DNA of 64,000 nt from contig NZ_CP168496.1 of NCBI RefSeq assembly GCF_042944905.1, forward strand, positions 2,790,001-2,854,000, written 5' to 3'. Both the position numbers and the translations under genes were made by a program. The notes beneath the pieces are model-generated. The model saw nothing but the letters and a program-made list of their open reading frames with translations, was not told where the DNA came from and did not search any database. Below are positions 33,938-42,937 of this stretch, in pieces (the stretch's first letter is position 1; the number at the start of each line of letters is the position of its first letter). Source of the stretch: Psychrobacillus sp042944905 (GTDB taxonomy: Bacteria; Bacillota; Bacilli; Bacillales_A; Planococcaceae).

Positions 33938-34879
33938 CTAAATTGTCTCGCCTCTACGAAGTGCATCAGCAATTTCATCTATTTTTCGTAAACGATGATT
34001 AATACCTGACTTACTCACGTTCCCAGTCGAAACCATCTCACCTAATTCTTTCAATGTAACATCTTGATATTCAACACGCAACCTTGCAATTTCTCGTAAT
34101 TTTTCTGGTAACTGATCTAGACCAACTGAATTTTCGATAAATCGTATATTTTCTACTTGTCTAATAGCTGCACTAATCGTTTTATTTAGATTCGCCGTTT
34201 CACAATTAACGAGACGATTTACACTGTTTCGCATATCTCGGATAATTCTAACATCCTCAAACTTTAATAATGCATAATGCGCACCAGCAATACTTAAAAA
34301 ATCGGAAATTTTTTCTGCCTCTTTCAAATAAGCGACAAAGCCTTTTTTACGTTCAATTGTTTTTGCATTTAATTCGAATTCATTCATCAAATCTACTAAC
34401 GCATCACTATGTGTTTTATATAATGAATAAATTTCCAAATGATAGGAAGACGTCTCCGGATTATTAACCGATCCTCCGGCCAAGAATGCTCCTCTTAAAT
34501 AAGCGCGCTTACAGCAATTCTTTTTCACTAGCTCTCTGGAAATAGAATATTCAAATTGAAAGCCCTCATTTAATATTTTCAAATCTTCTAGTAAATTCTT
34601 TGCCCCATCACGGACACGACAAATATAGACATTATTTTTTTTCAATCTCATTTTTTTTCGAACAAGTAATTCCACTTGATATGGATATAAAGATTTTATC
34701 AATGTATATAGCCTTCTTGCTATGGCGGCATTCTCTGTTTGGACATCTAAACTAAGCATTTTATTGCTAAATGACAAGGAACCATTCATCCGAATAAGTG
34801 CGGAAAGTTCTGCTTTAGCACAACAAGGTTTTGACTCTTCTTGTGTCATTTCTTTTTTTGTTTCAGAAGCAAACGACAT
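33938..34879 (-). CDS. whiA: DNA-binding protein WhiA
   Basis: 313 residues: an N-terminal LAGLIDADG-homing-endonuclease-like fold without nuclease activity (AYLRGAFLAGGSVNNPETSSY in its centre) and a C-terminal helix-turn-helix (LKELGEMVSTGNVSKSGINH). In B. subtilis WhiA influences cell division and chromosome segregation. Located between yvcK and crh. Confidence 0.95.
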   Translation of the reverse strand: MSFASETKKEMTQEESKPCCAKAELSALIRMNGSLSFSNKMLSLDVQTENAAIARRLYTLIKSLYPYQVELLVRKKMRLKKNNVYICRVRDGAKNLLEDLKILNEGFQFEYSISRELVKKNCCKRAYLRGAFLAGGSVNNPETSSYHLEIYSLYKTHSDALVDLMNEFELNAKTIERKKGFVAYLKEAEKISDFLSIAGAHYALLKFEDVRIIRDMRNSVNRLVNCETANLNKTISAAIRQVENIRFIENSVGLDQLPEKLREIARLRVEYQDVTLKELGEMVSTGNVSKSGINHRLRKIDEIADALRRGETI

Positions 34880-34936
34880 ATCCGTTTCCCCCTTTCTTGC
34901 TAGAGACTGCTATGGATCATTTTCAACTAGCTCTCA

Positions 34937-35896
34937 TTAACCTGCATACTCTACTAGCCACTTTGCTACTTTTATGGAATCATGACGAACTGCACCGTCA
35001 TAAACTACCGAAATATCTTTTTTTACGATTTCTATATTTAATGTTTCTAAAACTTCAACATCTATTTTGACAGGGGATGCTTTTTCTTGTTTATATAAAT
35101 ATTGCACATTTTCAGGAATTTCTTCCTTACTAATTAATACCGTATCGATGAAATTTTCACCTATATGATCAAAAAGTGCTTGAACATGATCGGATGCAGT
35201 ATAATTACTCGTTTCCCCAGCTTGGGTCATTAAATTACAAATATATACTTTCTTTGCTTTCGACTTGATTATGGCATTTTTTATGTCTACTACCAATAAA
35301 TTCGGAAGAATGCTTGTATAAAGGCTCCCAGGTCCAATCGCTATTATATCTGCTTCTGCAATAGTTTTGAGTGTCTCTGGTAAAGGTTTCACATCTGCAG
35401 GAGAAATAAATACTTTCTCTATTTTTTGTCCATACTTTGGAATTTTCGACTCTCCACTTACCACTGTTTTATCCTCGTATTGCGCGTGAAGTGTAACTAG
35501 CTGGTTTGCAGCCGGAAGTACCTTTCCATGTACTTTTAATACTTGGCTCATCTCCCGAATAGCATTGGCAAAATCACCCGTAATAGAAGTTAAAGCAGCT
35601 AGCATTAAATTCCCTAAAGAATGACCTTCTAATTCAGTAGAATTGGAAAAACGATACTGGAACATTTCCTCCACTAGAGGCTCGACATCTGAAAGAGCTG
35701 CTAAAACATTTCGAACATCACCAGGCGGGGGAATATCATATACATCTCGTAAGCGCCCAGAACTTCCACCATCATCTGCTACAGTAACAATCGCTGTAAT
35801 ATCGAGTGGAAATTTCTTCAAACCACGAAGTAAAGTAGATAATCCTGTACCTCCACCAATTATCACTATTTTTTTCTGGTGTTGTGTACGATTCAT
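34937..35896 (-). CDS. yvcK: Gluconeogenesis factor YvcK (CofD-like)
   Basis: 319 residues with the CofD-like/UPF0052 signature: VIIGGGTGLSTLLRGLK at the N-terminus, VADDGGSSGRLR and ALSDVEPL, and GPGSLYTSILPNL. YvcK binds UDP-sugars and is needed for growth on gluconeogenic carbon sources and for PBP1 localisation. 4 bp behind rapZ and 57 bp ahead of whiA. Confidence 0.95.
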   Translation of the reverse strand: MNRTQHQKKIVIIGGGTGLSTLLRGLKKFPLDITAIVTVADDGGSSGRLRDVYDIPPPGDVRNVLAALSDVEPLVEEMFQYRFSNSTELEGHSLGNLMLAALTSITGDFANAIREMSQVLKVHGKVLPAANQLVTLHAQYEDKTVVSGESKIPKYGQKIEKVFISPADVKPLPETLKTIAEADIIAIGPGSLYTSILPNLLVVDIKNAIIKSKAKKVYICNLMTQAGETSNYTASDHVQALFDHIGENFIDTVLISKEEIPENVQYLYKQEKASPVKIDVEVLETLNIEIVKKDISVVYDGAVRHDSIKVAKWLVEYAG

Positions 35897-35900
35897 TACT

Positions 35901-36785
35901 TCATTCCTTTCTTATTGTAACATCTCTATGCGTAATAATCGTTTTATCTTCTTCTTTTAATTGTTTTCCAAAGTATTCAGCAAGTGTCACTGAGCGATGC
36001 TGCCCACCAGTACATCCAAATGCAATAACAAGTTGAGTTTTGCCCTCGCGTTTATATTGGGGAATCATAAACAAAAACAAATCTGTTAACTTGTCAATTA
36101 ACGTTTTTGTGTCCACCCATTTTAAAACATAACTAGAAACTTCCTCATCTAGTCCCGATTTCAATCGTAATTCCTCTATATAGTATGGATTTGGAAGAAA
36201 ACGAACATCAAATACTAAATCCGCATCTATCGGAATACCATGTTTAAAACCAAATGACATGACATTCACGGTAAATACTTTACTACCTTTAGCCGAAAAT
36301 TCATCTTGTATTTTTTCCCGTAATTCGCGTGGTTTCATTTTGGATGTATTATAAATGAATTGTGCTCTTCCCTTTAAGTCAGACAGTAATTCTCTCTCTT
36401 TTTTAATACCATCTAAAGGAAGTCCAGAGTTTGCTAGGGGATGAGACCTTCTAGTTTCCTTGTATCTTCTCACTAATACTTCATCTTCTGCATCCAAAAA
36501 CAAAACTTTTGGCGTAACAGAAGTTGCTTCTTGCAGATTATTCACCGAATCAGCTAATGAATGAAACATTTCTCCTCCCCGCAAATCCATTACTGCTGCA
36601 ATATTGCGAGGCTGTTTATTGGAATCTATCATTAAAGTGATAAATGTCCCTAAAAGTTCTGGAGGCAAATTATCGATACAATAATAACCCAGGTCTTCAA
36701 AGCTTTGAATTGCTACTGTCTTTCCAGCCCCTGACATTCCAGTGATAATCACCACTTCAGTTTCAAGCTTTTGCTGACTTTCCAT
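35901..36785 (-). CDS. rapZ: RNase adaptor/nucleotide-binding protein RapZ
   Basis: 294 residues with Walker A GMSGAGKT at 16-23, Walker B-like VLFLDAEDEVLVRRYKETRR and the C-terminal GCTGGQHRSV signature. B. subtilis YvcJ hydrolyses GTP and affects competence; E. coli RapZ controls GlmZ decay. Start ATG 36785 lies within the 3' end of yvcI (23-bp overlap). Confidence 0.95.
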   Translation of the reverse strand: MESQQKLETEVVIITGMSGAGKTVAIQSFEDLGYYCIDNLPPELLGTFITLMIDSNKQPRNIAAVMDLRGGEMFHSLADSVNNLQEATSVTPKVLFLDAEDEVLVRRYKETRRSHPLANSGLPLDGIKKERELLSDLKGRAQFIYNTSKMKPRELREKIQDEFSAKGSKVFTVNVMSFGFKHGIPIDADLVFDVRFLPNPYYIEELRLKSGLDEEVSSYVLKWVDTKTLIDKLTDLFLFMIPQYKREGKTQLVIAFGCTGGQHRSVTLAEYFGKQLKEEDKTIITHRDVTIRKE

Positions 36786-37260
36786 TGTTTACTTCTCCCT
36801 CCACTGACTGTTGAATTGTTTCTTTTATTAACGTAAAGTCGGGTGTGTATACAAATGTTCCATATTGTATTCCTAACTCTCGAACAGCAAATAGTAGGTT
36901 CGTTCGATCACCTTCAGCCATTGGCAAAACGTGTAAATCTTCTACTGCATGCCATTCTAAAATGCCTTCTGTTGTTTCCTCAAAAGGTGTTCCTTCTATG
37001 TCTGTTGCAACAAATGTAAATAGCATCCATTCGTCTATTTGCTTACCATTTTCTTCAATGACCATCGTATAAATTCCCTTTAAATGGGGATTGATTGGAA
37101 TTGTATTCGTCTCTTCTGTAAACTCTCGAATAGCAGAGTTCAGTATGGACTCCCCCACTTCCATTTTGCCTCCTGGGGCAACATACCAGTTTCTTCTAGG
37201 TTTTTTCAATAAAAGAACTTGCCCATCTTTGTATATGAGTAAATTTGCGATTCGCTGCAC
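36763..37260 (-). CDS. yvcI: Nudix hydrolase YvcI
   Basis: 165 residues with the Nudix box GGKMEVGESILNSAIREFTE ETN in the usual GX5EX7REUXEE pattern at about 31-54. Members cleave nucleoside diphosphate derivatives; the substrate of YvcI is unknown. First gene of the rapZ cluster. Confidence 0.92.
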   Translation of the reverse strand: MQRIANLLIYKDGQVLLLKKPRRNWYVAPGGKMEVGESILNSAIREFTEETNTIPINPHLKGIYTMVIEENGKQIDEWMLFTFVATDIEGTPFEETTEGILEWHAVEDLHVLPMAEGDRTNLLFAVRELGIQYGTFVYTPDFTLIKETIQQSVEGEVNNGKSAKA

Positions 37261-37317
37261 GAATGATCACTCCAAAACTATCTTTACTTATTACTATATA
37301 TTATACATGAAATTCAT

Positions 37318-37362
37318 AAAAAGAGGCTGCTTCATCGATTAAAATCGAGAAACAGCCTGTCC
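37318..37362 (-). terminator. Terminator of trxB
   Basis: On the minus strand AGGCTGTTTC and GAAGCAGCCT, with an inner CGAT/ATCG pairing, followed by TTTTTAT. Confidence 0.85.
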
Positions 37363-37455
37363 AAATATTTCTTATATAAAAAGGGGTATTTATACTCCTT
37401 AATATACACCTTGTTTATTTCAATAAGGTTACAATTGGATTAAAATAACATTAAA

Positions 37456-38406
37456 TTATACGTTTGCAACATTTTTATCTTTTAAATTTTCAATATAATG
37501 CTGTGCAGCTTGAGCGGCAATACTACCATCTCCTGTTGCTGTCACAATTTGTCGAAGCATTTTTTCACGGACATCTCCAGCACCGAAAATTCCAGGTACG
37601 GCTGTTTCCATTTTTTCATTCGTCACGATATATCCATTATCGTTTAAGATACCTAAGTTCACGAATGGTTTTGTTAATGGAAGCATTCCGACGTAGACAA
37701 AAACTCCGTCTGTTTCGAAATCTCTTTCAGATCCATCTACTGTAGAAACCAATGTCACGCCAGCTACTTTCCCGTCTTTGCCATTAATTTCTTTTAATGT
37801 CGTATTCCAAATAAAGTCGATTTTTTCATTGGCAAATGCACGATCTTGTAAGATTTTTTGAGCACGCAGCGTATCACGACGGTGAACAATCGTTACTTTA
37901 TCTGCAAACTTCGTCAAAAATGCGCCTTCTTCAACGGCAGAATCTCCTCCGCCAACAACAACAAGTCTTTTTCCTTTAAAAAATGCACCATCACATACTG
38001 CGCAATAACTTACACCGCGTCCTCCAAGTTCTGTTTCCCCTGGAATCCCCATCTTCTTATACTCAGCACCAGATGAAATAATTACCGCTAATGCTTTATA
38101 TTCTTTCCCACTAACTTTTACTGTCTTATATTGTTCGCCATCCACGATTTCTGCAACATCACCGTATGCATACTCGGCACCGAATTTCTTTGCATGATCG
38201 AACATTTTGGTAGAAAGTTCAGGTCCTAAGATCGTTTCAAAACCTGGATAGTTTTCCACTTCTTCCGTGTTGGCCATTTGTCCACCAGGAATACCACGTT
38301 CTATCATAAGCGTAGAAAGATTCGCACGAGAAGTATATACAGCGGCAGTCATCCCCGCAGGTCCAGCTCCAATTATTATTACATCATAAATTTTTTCTTC
38401 AGTCAT
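37456..38406 (-). CDS. trxB: Thioredoxin reductase
   Basis: 316 residues: FAD-binding GAGPAGMTAAVY at the N-terminus, redox disulfide CAVC at 135-138, NADPH motif GGGDSAVEEG and C-terminal GIFGAGDVREK. It reduces thioredoxin with NADPH. It lies between the TPR gene and yvcI as in B. subtilis, with its own terminator. Complete. Confidence 0.97.
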   Translation of the reverse strand: MTEEKIYDVIIIGAGPAGMTAAVYTSRANLSTLMIERGIPGGQMANTEEVENYPGFETILGPELSTKMFDHAKKFGAEYAYGDVAEIVDGEQYKTVKVSGKEYKALAVIISSGAEYKKMGIPGETELGGRGVSYCAVCDGAFFKGKRLVVVGGGDSAVEEGAFLTKFADKVTIVHRRDTLRAQKILQDRAFANEKIDFIWNTTLKEINGKDGKVAGVTLVSTVDGSERDFETDGVFVYVGMLPLTKPFVNLGILNDNGYIVTNEKMETAVPGIFGAGDVREKMLRQIVTATGDGSIAAQAAQHYIENLKDKNVANV

Positions 38407-38476
38407 TGCTAATTCCCCCTACATTTCTACTCACACTCAATCTATAGGATTTTTATGCCCGCTTCAACTATTTTGC

Positions 38477-40003
38477 TTATGCATCAAACAGCGGCAAAAA
38501 CTGAATTAGTTCATTGACATATTTCGTGAGGGTATTTGTTGTAATGCCATATTGATCGGCATAATATTTTTTCGTCACATTTTTTGAACGAGATGATTCA
38601 AACATATACTCTGTTGCAGCAGCTAACGCTTTTGGGTTTTTGAATCCATATCCCTTTTCAAGCGCACGTTCCATCAACATAAACCACATTTGAAACAAGT
38701 AAGTAGCTGATTGCGCAAGCGGTTTATATTTATCATACAACAAATCTGTTGCTGCAATCGCTCGTAAAAAGGCTTTTTCTGCCACTGACTTTTCATCAAA
38801 TGAATGTCCTAAGGACTGTGCTAAAAATAATTTCTCCATCGTGCCCAATTCATCTACGACAATCCATTGAGGATGAGAAATGATTTCTGACCGATGTTTT
38901 GATTTTCCTAACAAATAAAATCCAAAGATTCGTTCACTTACATGTTTATTTTGAAGTTTCTCTAAAATGAATTCCTTCTGATGTTCCGTCCCATGATCAT
39001 TGATTTCCTTCATTTGAGGTAGCCACGGCTCGAATCCTGCTTTTTCTGGATCGAGTTTTAGTAACGCTTTCCAAGCATTCCGTGCAATTTCCTCATGTCC
39101 TGCAAAGTATGCGGAATGAGCTAACCAGAAATAAAAGCCTGGATCTCCTTCAAAACCTTTACGCTGTAAACTTCTCAACCATTTGAATGCTTCTTCATAC
39201 TTTCCTATTAAGGCAAAAGTTGCGCCCATTTTATATCGATGCTCGATAAAATACGGGTTAATCTTAGATAGAAAATCCGTAATTTCTTCTAATTCTTCCG
39301 TATTTTTTTCATAATAATGAATCACAGATAAATTACAAAGGGCATGAATATTCCCTCTGTTTTCACTTAATACTTTATGAAGCAATGCTTTTGCTTGTTC
39401 TTCTTCCCCAACATAGAAATAAGCAAGTGCCAAGTTATTGTAAGCCGCCCAAAAGTCTGGATTATCAATAATCAATGATTCAAGCAACTCGACCGCTTCT
39501 TGAAATTTCCCTTGCTCCATTAAACGTCTGGATTTTTCTTGTTGAAAAAGAGCTTCACTAGATGGACTGTCCATTTCCATGGATTCTAAGTCTTCTTGCT
39601 CTGTGAAATCTACAATTTCCATTGCTTCTTCTGTATATTCCCCGCGAATGTCCATTTCCACATACATTTTTGCAAATCGATTGGCATCGATAAAATTTCC
39701 TAAATGTGCATTTACTTCTGCAAGAAAAAATACAATTTCTGACTCATTAGGGTCAATATCATGCGCGTTTCTTAGTAGTTCATGTGCCCAGTCAAAGTTA
39801 TCTAGTTCCATTTGTAAAATGGCATATTGCATTAATATTAATGGATCATTTGGACTTAAATCTACTGCTCTTTTTAAATATTTATGTGCTTTTTCATATT
39901 GTTCTTTTTGTAACTCATCTAATGCTTTTTTATAGTAGTATTCGCCTGTAGGCAAAAATGAAATAATATTTTCTTTTAGAACCTTTTTACTTTTATTATT
40001 CAA
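38477..40003 (-). CDS. yvcD: TPR-repeat protein (YvcD-like)
   Basis: 508 residues made of successive TPR helices (LDELQKEQYEKAHKYLKRAV, LDNFDWAHELLRNAHDIDPN, LGNFIDANRFAKMYVEMDI, and more) up to about residue 340, then a helical C-terminal domain ending in a helix-turn-helix-like TTNTLTKYVNELIQF. B. subtilis YvcD is the homologue next to trxB; function unknown. I set the start at TTG 40003, since CGGAGG lies 6 bases ahead; the longer frame to 40111 would pass through a structured repeat. Confidence 0.85.
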   Translation of the reverse strand: MNNKSKKVLKENIISFLPTGEYYYKKALDELQKEQYEKAHKYLKRAVDLSPNDPLILMQYAILQMELDNFDWAHELLRNAHDIDPNESEIVFFLAEVNAHLGNFIDANRFAKMYVEMDIRGEYTEEAMEIVDFTEQEDLESMEMDSPSSEALFQQEKSRRLMEQGKFQEAVELLESLIIDNPDFWAAYNNLALAYFYVGEEEQAKALLHKVLSENRGNIHALCNLSVIHYYEKNTEELEEITDFLSKINPYFIEHRYKMGATFALIGKYEEAFKWLRSLQRKGFEGDPGFYFWLAHSAYFAGHEEIARNAWKALLKLDPEKAGFEPWLPQMKEINDHGTEHQKEFILEKLQNKHVSERIFGFYLLGKSKHRSEIISHPQWIVVDELGTMEKLFLAQSLGHSFDEKSVAEKAFLRAIAATDLLYDKYKPLAQSATYLFQMWFMLMERALEKGYGFKNPKALAAATEYMFESSRSKNVTKKYYADQYGITTNTLTKYVNELIQFLPLFDA

Positions 40004-40020
40004 AATAATCCTCCGAAAAA

Positions 40021-40172
40021 TAATAAGGAACGTATCACATACGCCTCGGTGTATGTGCGCCCAGATTTTTATCGAGCTTGCTCGATAAATTCCTTTAAAA
40101 ATCTGTGGCATCCGCCGGAGGCATTAATCTCATTCAGCATAAGTGCTGAATGAAGTAATAACGTCCCTTATC
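40021..40172. repeat. Structured multi-hairpin repeat between hisI and yvcD
   Basis: Outer pair AAGGAACGT (40025) with ACGTCCCTT (40161); inner hairpins CACATAC/GTATGTG (40036-40057), CAGATTTTTA/TAAAAATCTG enclosing TTTATCGAGC/GCTCGATAAA (40061-40107), and CATTCAGCA/TGCTGAATG (40131-40152). Nearly every base can pair. It lies in the leader of yvcD and the tail of the his operon. Confidence 0.7.
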
Positions 40173-40200
40173 AGTATATTCTTCAGTATATCATAAACAA

Positions 40201-40827
40201 TTATTTTTTATGTGTTTTACTCTCATGTCTTTTTTGTAATACTTGTAGAAGGTCATAGAAGCTCACTTTTTGATTTTGTAAGAGCACTAACAAGTGGTAA
40301 AAAAGATCTGCTGCTTCCCACATCAATTCCTCTGCATCATTATTTTTAGAGGCAATGATCACTTCAGCAGACTCTTCCCCAATCTTTTTACAAATTTTAT
40401 CTACCCCTTTTTCAAATAAATAAGTGGTGTAAGCCCCTTCTGGCATTTCTTTTTCTCTTTCTTCAATAATATCGATTAAAGAAGTAATTGTATTGTAACC
40501 AACTGTATCATCGAACTTCTCCAGTGATTGATGGAAACAAGTTTCTTCACCTGTGTGACAAGCTACTCCATTTGGCAAGACTTCCACCACTAGCGCGTCA
40601 GAATCACAATCCTTTCGAATGGAAACGACTTGTTGCGTATTCCCAGAAGTTTCCCCTTTATGCCATAATTCCTGTCTACTTCTACTGAAAAACCAAGTTT
40701 CCTTCGTCTCTACCGTTTTTGTATATGCTTCTTTATTCATATAAGCTAGTGTTAATACCTCTCTTGTAATAGCATGTTGAACAATAACAGGTATAAGGCC
40801 TTTTTCATCAAATTGTAGATTTGTCAT
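40201..40827 (-). CDS. hisI: Bifunctional phosphoribosyl-AMP cyclohydrolase / ATP pyrophosphohydrolase
   Basis: 208 residues: N-terminal HisI domain with zinc/metal Cys residues (SRSRQELWHKGETSGN, KDCDSDALVVEV, GVACHTGEETCF) and C-terminal HisE domain (KKIGEESAEVIIASKN, EAADLFYHLLVLL). It catalyses steps 2 and 3 of histidine synthesis. ATG overlaps the hisF stop by 4 bp. Last gene of the operon. Confidence 0.97.
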   Translation of the reverse strand: MTNLQFDEKGLIPVIVQHAITREVLTLAYMNKEAYTKTVETKETWFFSRSRQELWHKGETSGNTQQVVSIRKDCDSDALVVEVLPNGVACHTGEETCFHQSLEKFDDTVGYNTITSLIDIIEEREKEMPEGAYTTYLFEKGVDKICKKIGEESAEVIIASKNNDAEELMWEAADLFYHLLVLLQNQKVSFYDLLQVLQKRHESKTHKK

Positions 40828-41579
40828 TTTACCTCTACTCCTCTTTCACGGACGTAATTTTTCACTTCACGCACACTTGTTTCTTTAAAATGAAAAATGG
40901 AAGCAGCTAGTGCAGCATCTGCATTAGCTGCTGTAAAGGCAGTTAGAATATGTTCCACATTTCCAGCTCCACCACTAGCAGTCACAGGAATGGAAACAGC
41001 ATCCTTTACAAGTTTGGTAACGGCAATATCGTACCCATCTTTTTCGCCATCACGGTCCATACTTGTAAGTAAAATTTCACCAGCACCTAGTTTTTCTACT
41101 TCTTTTGACCAGTCGACTACTTTCCATTCTGTTTTCTTTTGTCCACCATGTGTGTAAACAAACCAATCCTGATTTTCCTCTGACCATTTTACATCGATTG
41201 CAACAATTATTTTATTAGATCCAAATAATTTTGCACCTTCTGTAACAACCGATGGATTACTAATCGCCGCACTATTAATCGAAATTTTACTTGCGCCTGC
41301 ATTTAATAATTGCTGCATATTTTCCGTCGTACGAATGCCACCACCAACGATTAGAGGAATGGAAATTTTTTCTGCTGTCTTTTTCACAACATCAATCATT
41401 GTTTCGCGCCCTTCAACCGAAGCAGATATATCTAAAAATACTAGCTCATCTGCACCTTCTTTATCATAAAATGCAGCTAACTCTGCAGGATCTCCAGCAT
41501 CCCTAATCCCAACAAATTGAATCCCTTTAACAACTCGTCCATCTTTCACGTCTAGACAAGGAATGATTTTTTTTACCAT
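40824..41579 (-). CDS. hisF: Imidazole glycerol phosphate synthase, cyclase subunit
   Basis: 251-residue TIM barrel with catalytic Asp residues in IIPCLDVKDGRVVKG (near residue 11) and LLTSMDRDGEKDGYD (near 130), and phosphate-binding GGGIRTTENM and ASGGAGNVEH. It normally takes ammonia from the HisH glutaminase subunit; no hisH is in this operon. Overlaps hisA by 7 bp and hisI by 4 bp. Confidence 0.97.
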   Translation of the reverse strand: MVKKIIPCLDVKDGRVVKGIQFVGIRDAGDPAELAAFYDKEGADELVFLDISASVEGRETMIDVVKKTAEKISIPLIVGGGIRTTENMQQLLNAGASKISINSAAISNPSVVTEGAKLFGSNKIIVAIDVKWSEENQDWFVYTHGGQKKTEWKVVDWSKEVEKLGAGEILLTSMDRDGEKDGYDIAVTKLVKDAVSIPVTASGGAGNVEHILTAFTAANADAALAASIFHFKETSVREVKNYVRERGVEVK

Positions 41580-42316
41580 TTTGTTACCTCCTGCAATGCT
41601 TCCTTTAAAGTAAACCGATTATTATACAATGCTTTTCCTGTAATAACACCACGAATGGTTGTATCTTTTGCTAATTTAGAAACTTCTTTCATATCATCTA
41701 AAGAGCTAATTCCTCCTGACACGATAACTGATAGTCCAGTTGCTTGTGCAAGCTCTTTGTTGGCAGCTAAATTGGGTCCTTGAAGTGTACCATCCGTCGC
41801 AATGTCCGTGAAAATGACATGTTTAGCACCTTTTGATGCAAAATACTGTCCTACCTCAACGGCTGATTGTGTAGATGTTTCTAGCCAACCATGTGTCGCC
41901 ACCATACCATCTTTAGCATCCAGTCCGATAACAATTCTTTCTCCACCAAACTCATTGATTAACTCCGCTACTAGTTCTGGTTGGGAAATAGCAAGGCTGC
42001 CAATAATGACACGGTCCACGCCATTTTCTAAATAAAATCGCACATCCTCTTTCGTACGAATTCCTCCACCAATTTGTACATGCACAGGAAGTTCATTTGC
42101 AATCCGAATGACTTCATTTGCATGAATTTTCTCCCCGTCTTTTGCACCATCTAAATCGACAAGATGAATCCAAGTTGCACCTTCATCTGCAAACTTTTTA
42201 GCCATATCAAATGGAGAATCTCCGTAAATCGTTTCTTGCGCATAATCCCCTTGATATAGACGGACACATTTTCCACCTTTCATATCAATCGCAGGGTAAA
42301 TTTGAATGGACGTCAT
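41573..42316 (-). CDS. hisA: Phosphoribosylformimino-AICAR-P isomerase
   Basis: 247-residue TIM barrel; catalytic Asp in YPAIDMKGGKCVRLYQGD near residue 10 and DIATDGTLQGPN near 130; phosphate loops IGGGIRTKEDVR and SGGISSLDD. It isomerises ProFAR to PRFAR. It follows hisB after only 13 bp, in the place where hisH normally intervenes. Confidence 0.97.
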   Translation of the reverse strand: MTSIQIYPAIDMKGGKCVRLYQGDYAQETIYGDSPFDMAKKFADEGATWIHLVDLDGAKDGEKIHANEVIRIANELPVHVQIGGGIRTKEDVRFYLENGVDRVIIGSLAISQPELVAELINEFGGERIVIGLDAKDGMVATHGWLETSTQSAVEVGQYFASKGAKHVIFTDIATDGTLQGPNLAANKELAQATGLSVIVSGGISSLDDMKEVSKLAKDTTIRGVITGKALYNNRFTLKEALQEVTKW

Positions 42317-42329
42317 CTTTTTTGCTCCT

Positions 42330-42926
42330 TTATGTAAGTAATCCTTTTGTGGAAGGTACGCCTTTCACACGTTCGTCTATCGTAATGGCATCGTCAATGG
42401 CACGAGCTAATGCTTTGAAAATCGCTTCAATTATATGATGAGTATTCATGCCATAATGAACAATGACATGCACATTCATACGAGCTTCCAGTGCAAATTT
42501 CCATAGAAACTCATGTACAAGTTCTGTATCGAAATTCCCTACCTTTTGTGTTGGGAACTGAGCACGGAATTCTAAATGCGGACGATTGGAAATATCAATC
42601 ACTACTTGTGCTAGTGCATCATCCATTGGTACAAATGCATTACCATATCGTTTAATGCTTTTTTTATCACCTAATGCCTCTTTCACAGCCTGACCTAGTA
42701 CGATTCCAATGTCCTCCGTAGTATGATGATCATCGATATGTGTATCACCAATTGCTTTTATTGTGGCATTAAATAATCCATGTTTTGTAAATAAATCGAG
42801 CATATGGTCCATAAAAGGAACGCCCGTATCAATTACTGCTTTTCCTTCCCCATCCAAATCTATTTCAACCAATACCTTAGTTTCATTTGTCATTCTCTCT
42901 ATTTTTGCCGTTCTTTTCTTAATCAA
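42330..42926 (-). CDS. hisB: Imidazoleglycerol-phosphate dehydratase
   Basis: 198 residues with the Mn-binding His clusters FMDHMLDLFTKHG, DDHHTTEDIGIVLG and NTHHIIEAIFKALARA. The start is TTG 42926; the protein alignment (RTAKIERMTNETK) supports it, and GGAGG lies 7 bases ahead. That SD sits in the 9-bp target duplication of the element inserted just upstream, so the element's insertion kept the SD intact. Confidence 0.95.
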   Translation of the reverse strand: MIKKRTAKIERMTNETKVLVEIDLDGEGKAVIDTGVPFMDHMLDLFTKHGLFNATIKAIGDTHIDDHHTTEDIGIVLGQAVKEALGDKKSIKRYGNAFVPMDDALAQVVIDISNRPHLEFRAQFPTQKVGNFDTELVHEFLWKFALEARMNVHVIVHYGMNTHHIIEAIFKALARAIDDAITIDERVKGVPSTKGLLT

Positions 42927-42928
42927 TT

Positions 42929-42937
42929 GAATTCCTC
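42929..42937 (+). repeat. Target-site duplication, left copy
   Basis: GAATTCCTC next to the element's left tip CAAGTCTG; identical to 43704-43712. Confidence 0.8.

Noticed and set aside
42317..42329. Remnant of hisH between hisB and hisA
   Set aside because: The gap is 13 bp, just the SD of hisA; no coding remnant.
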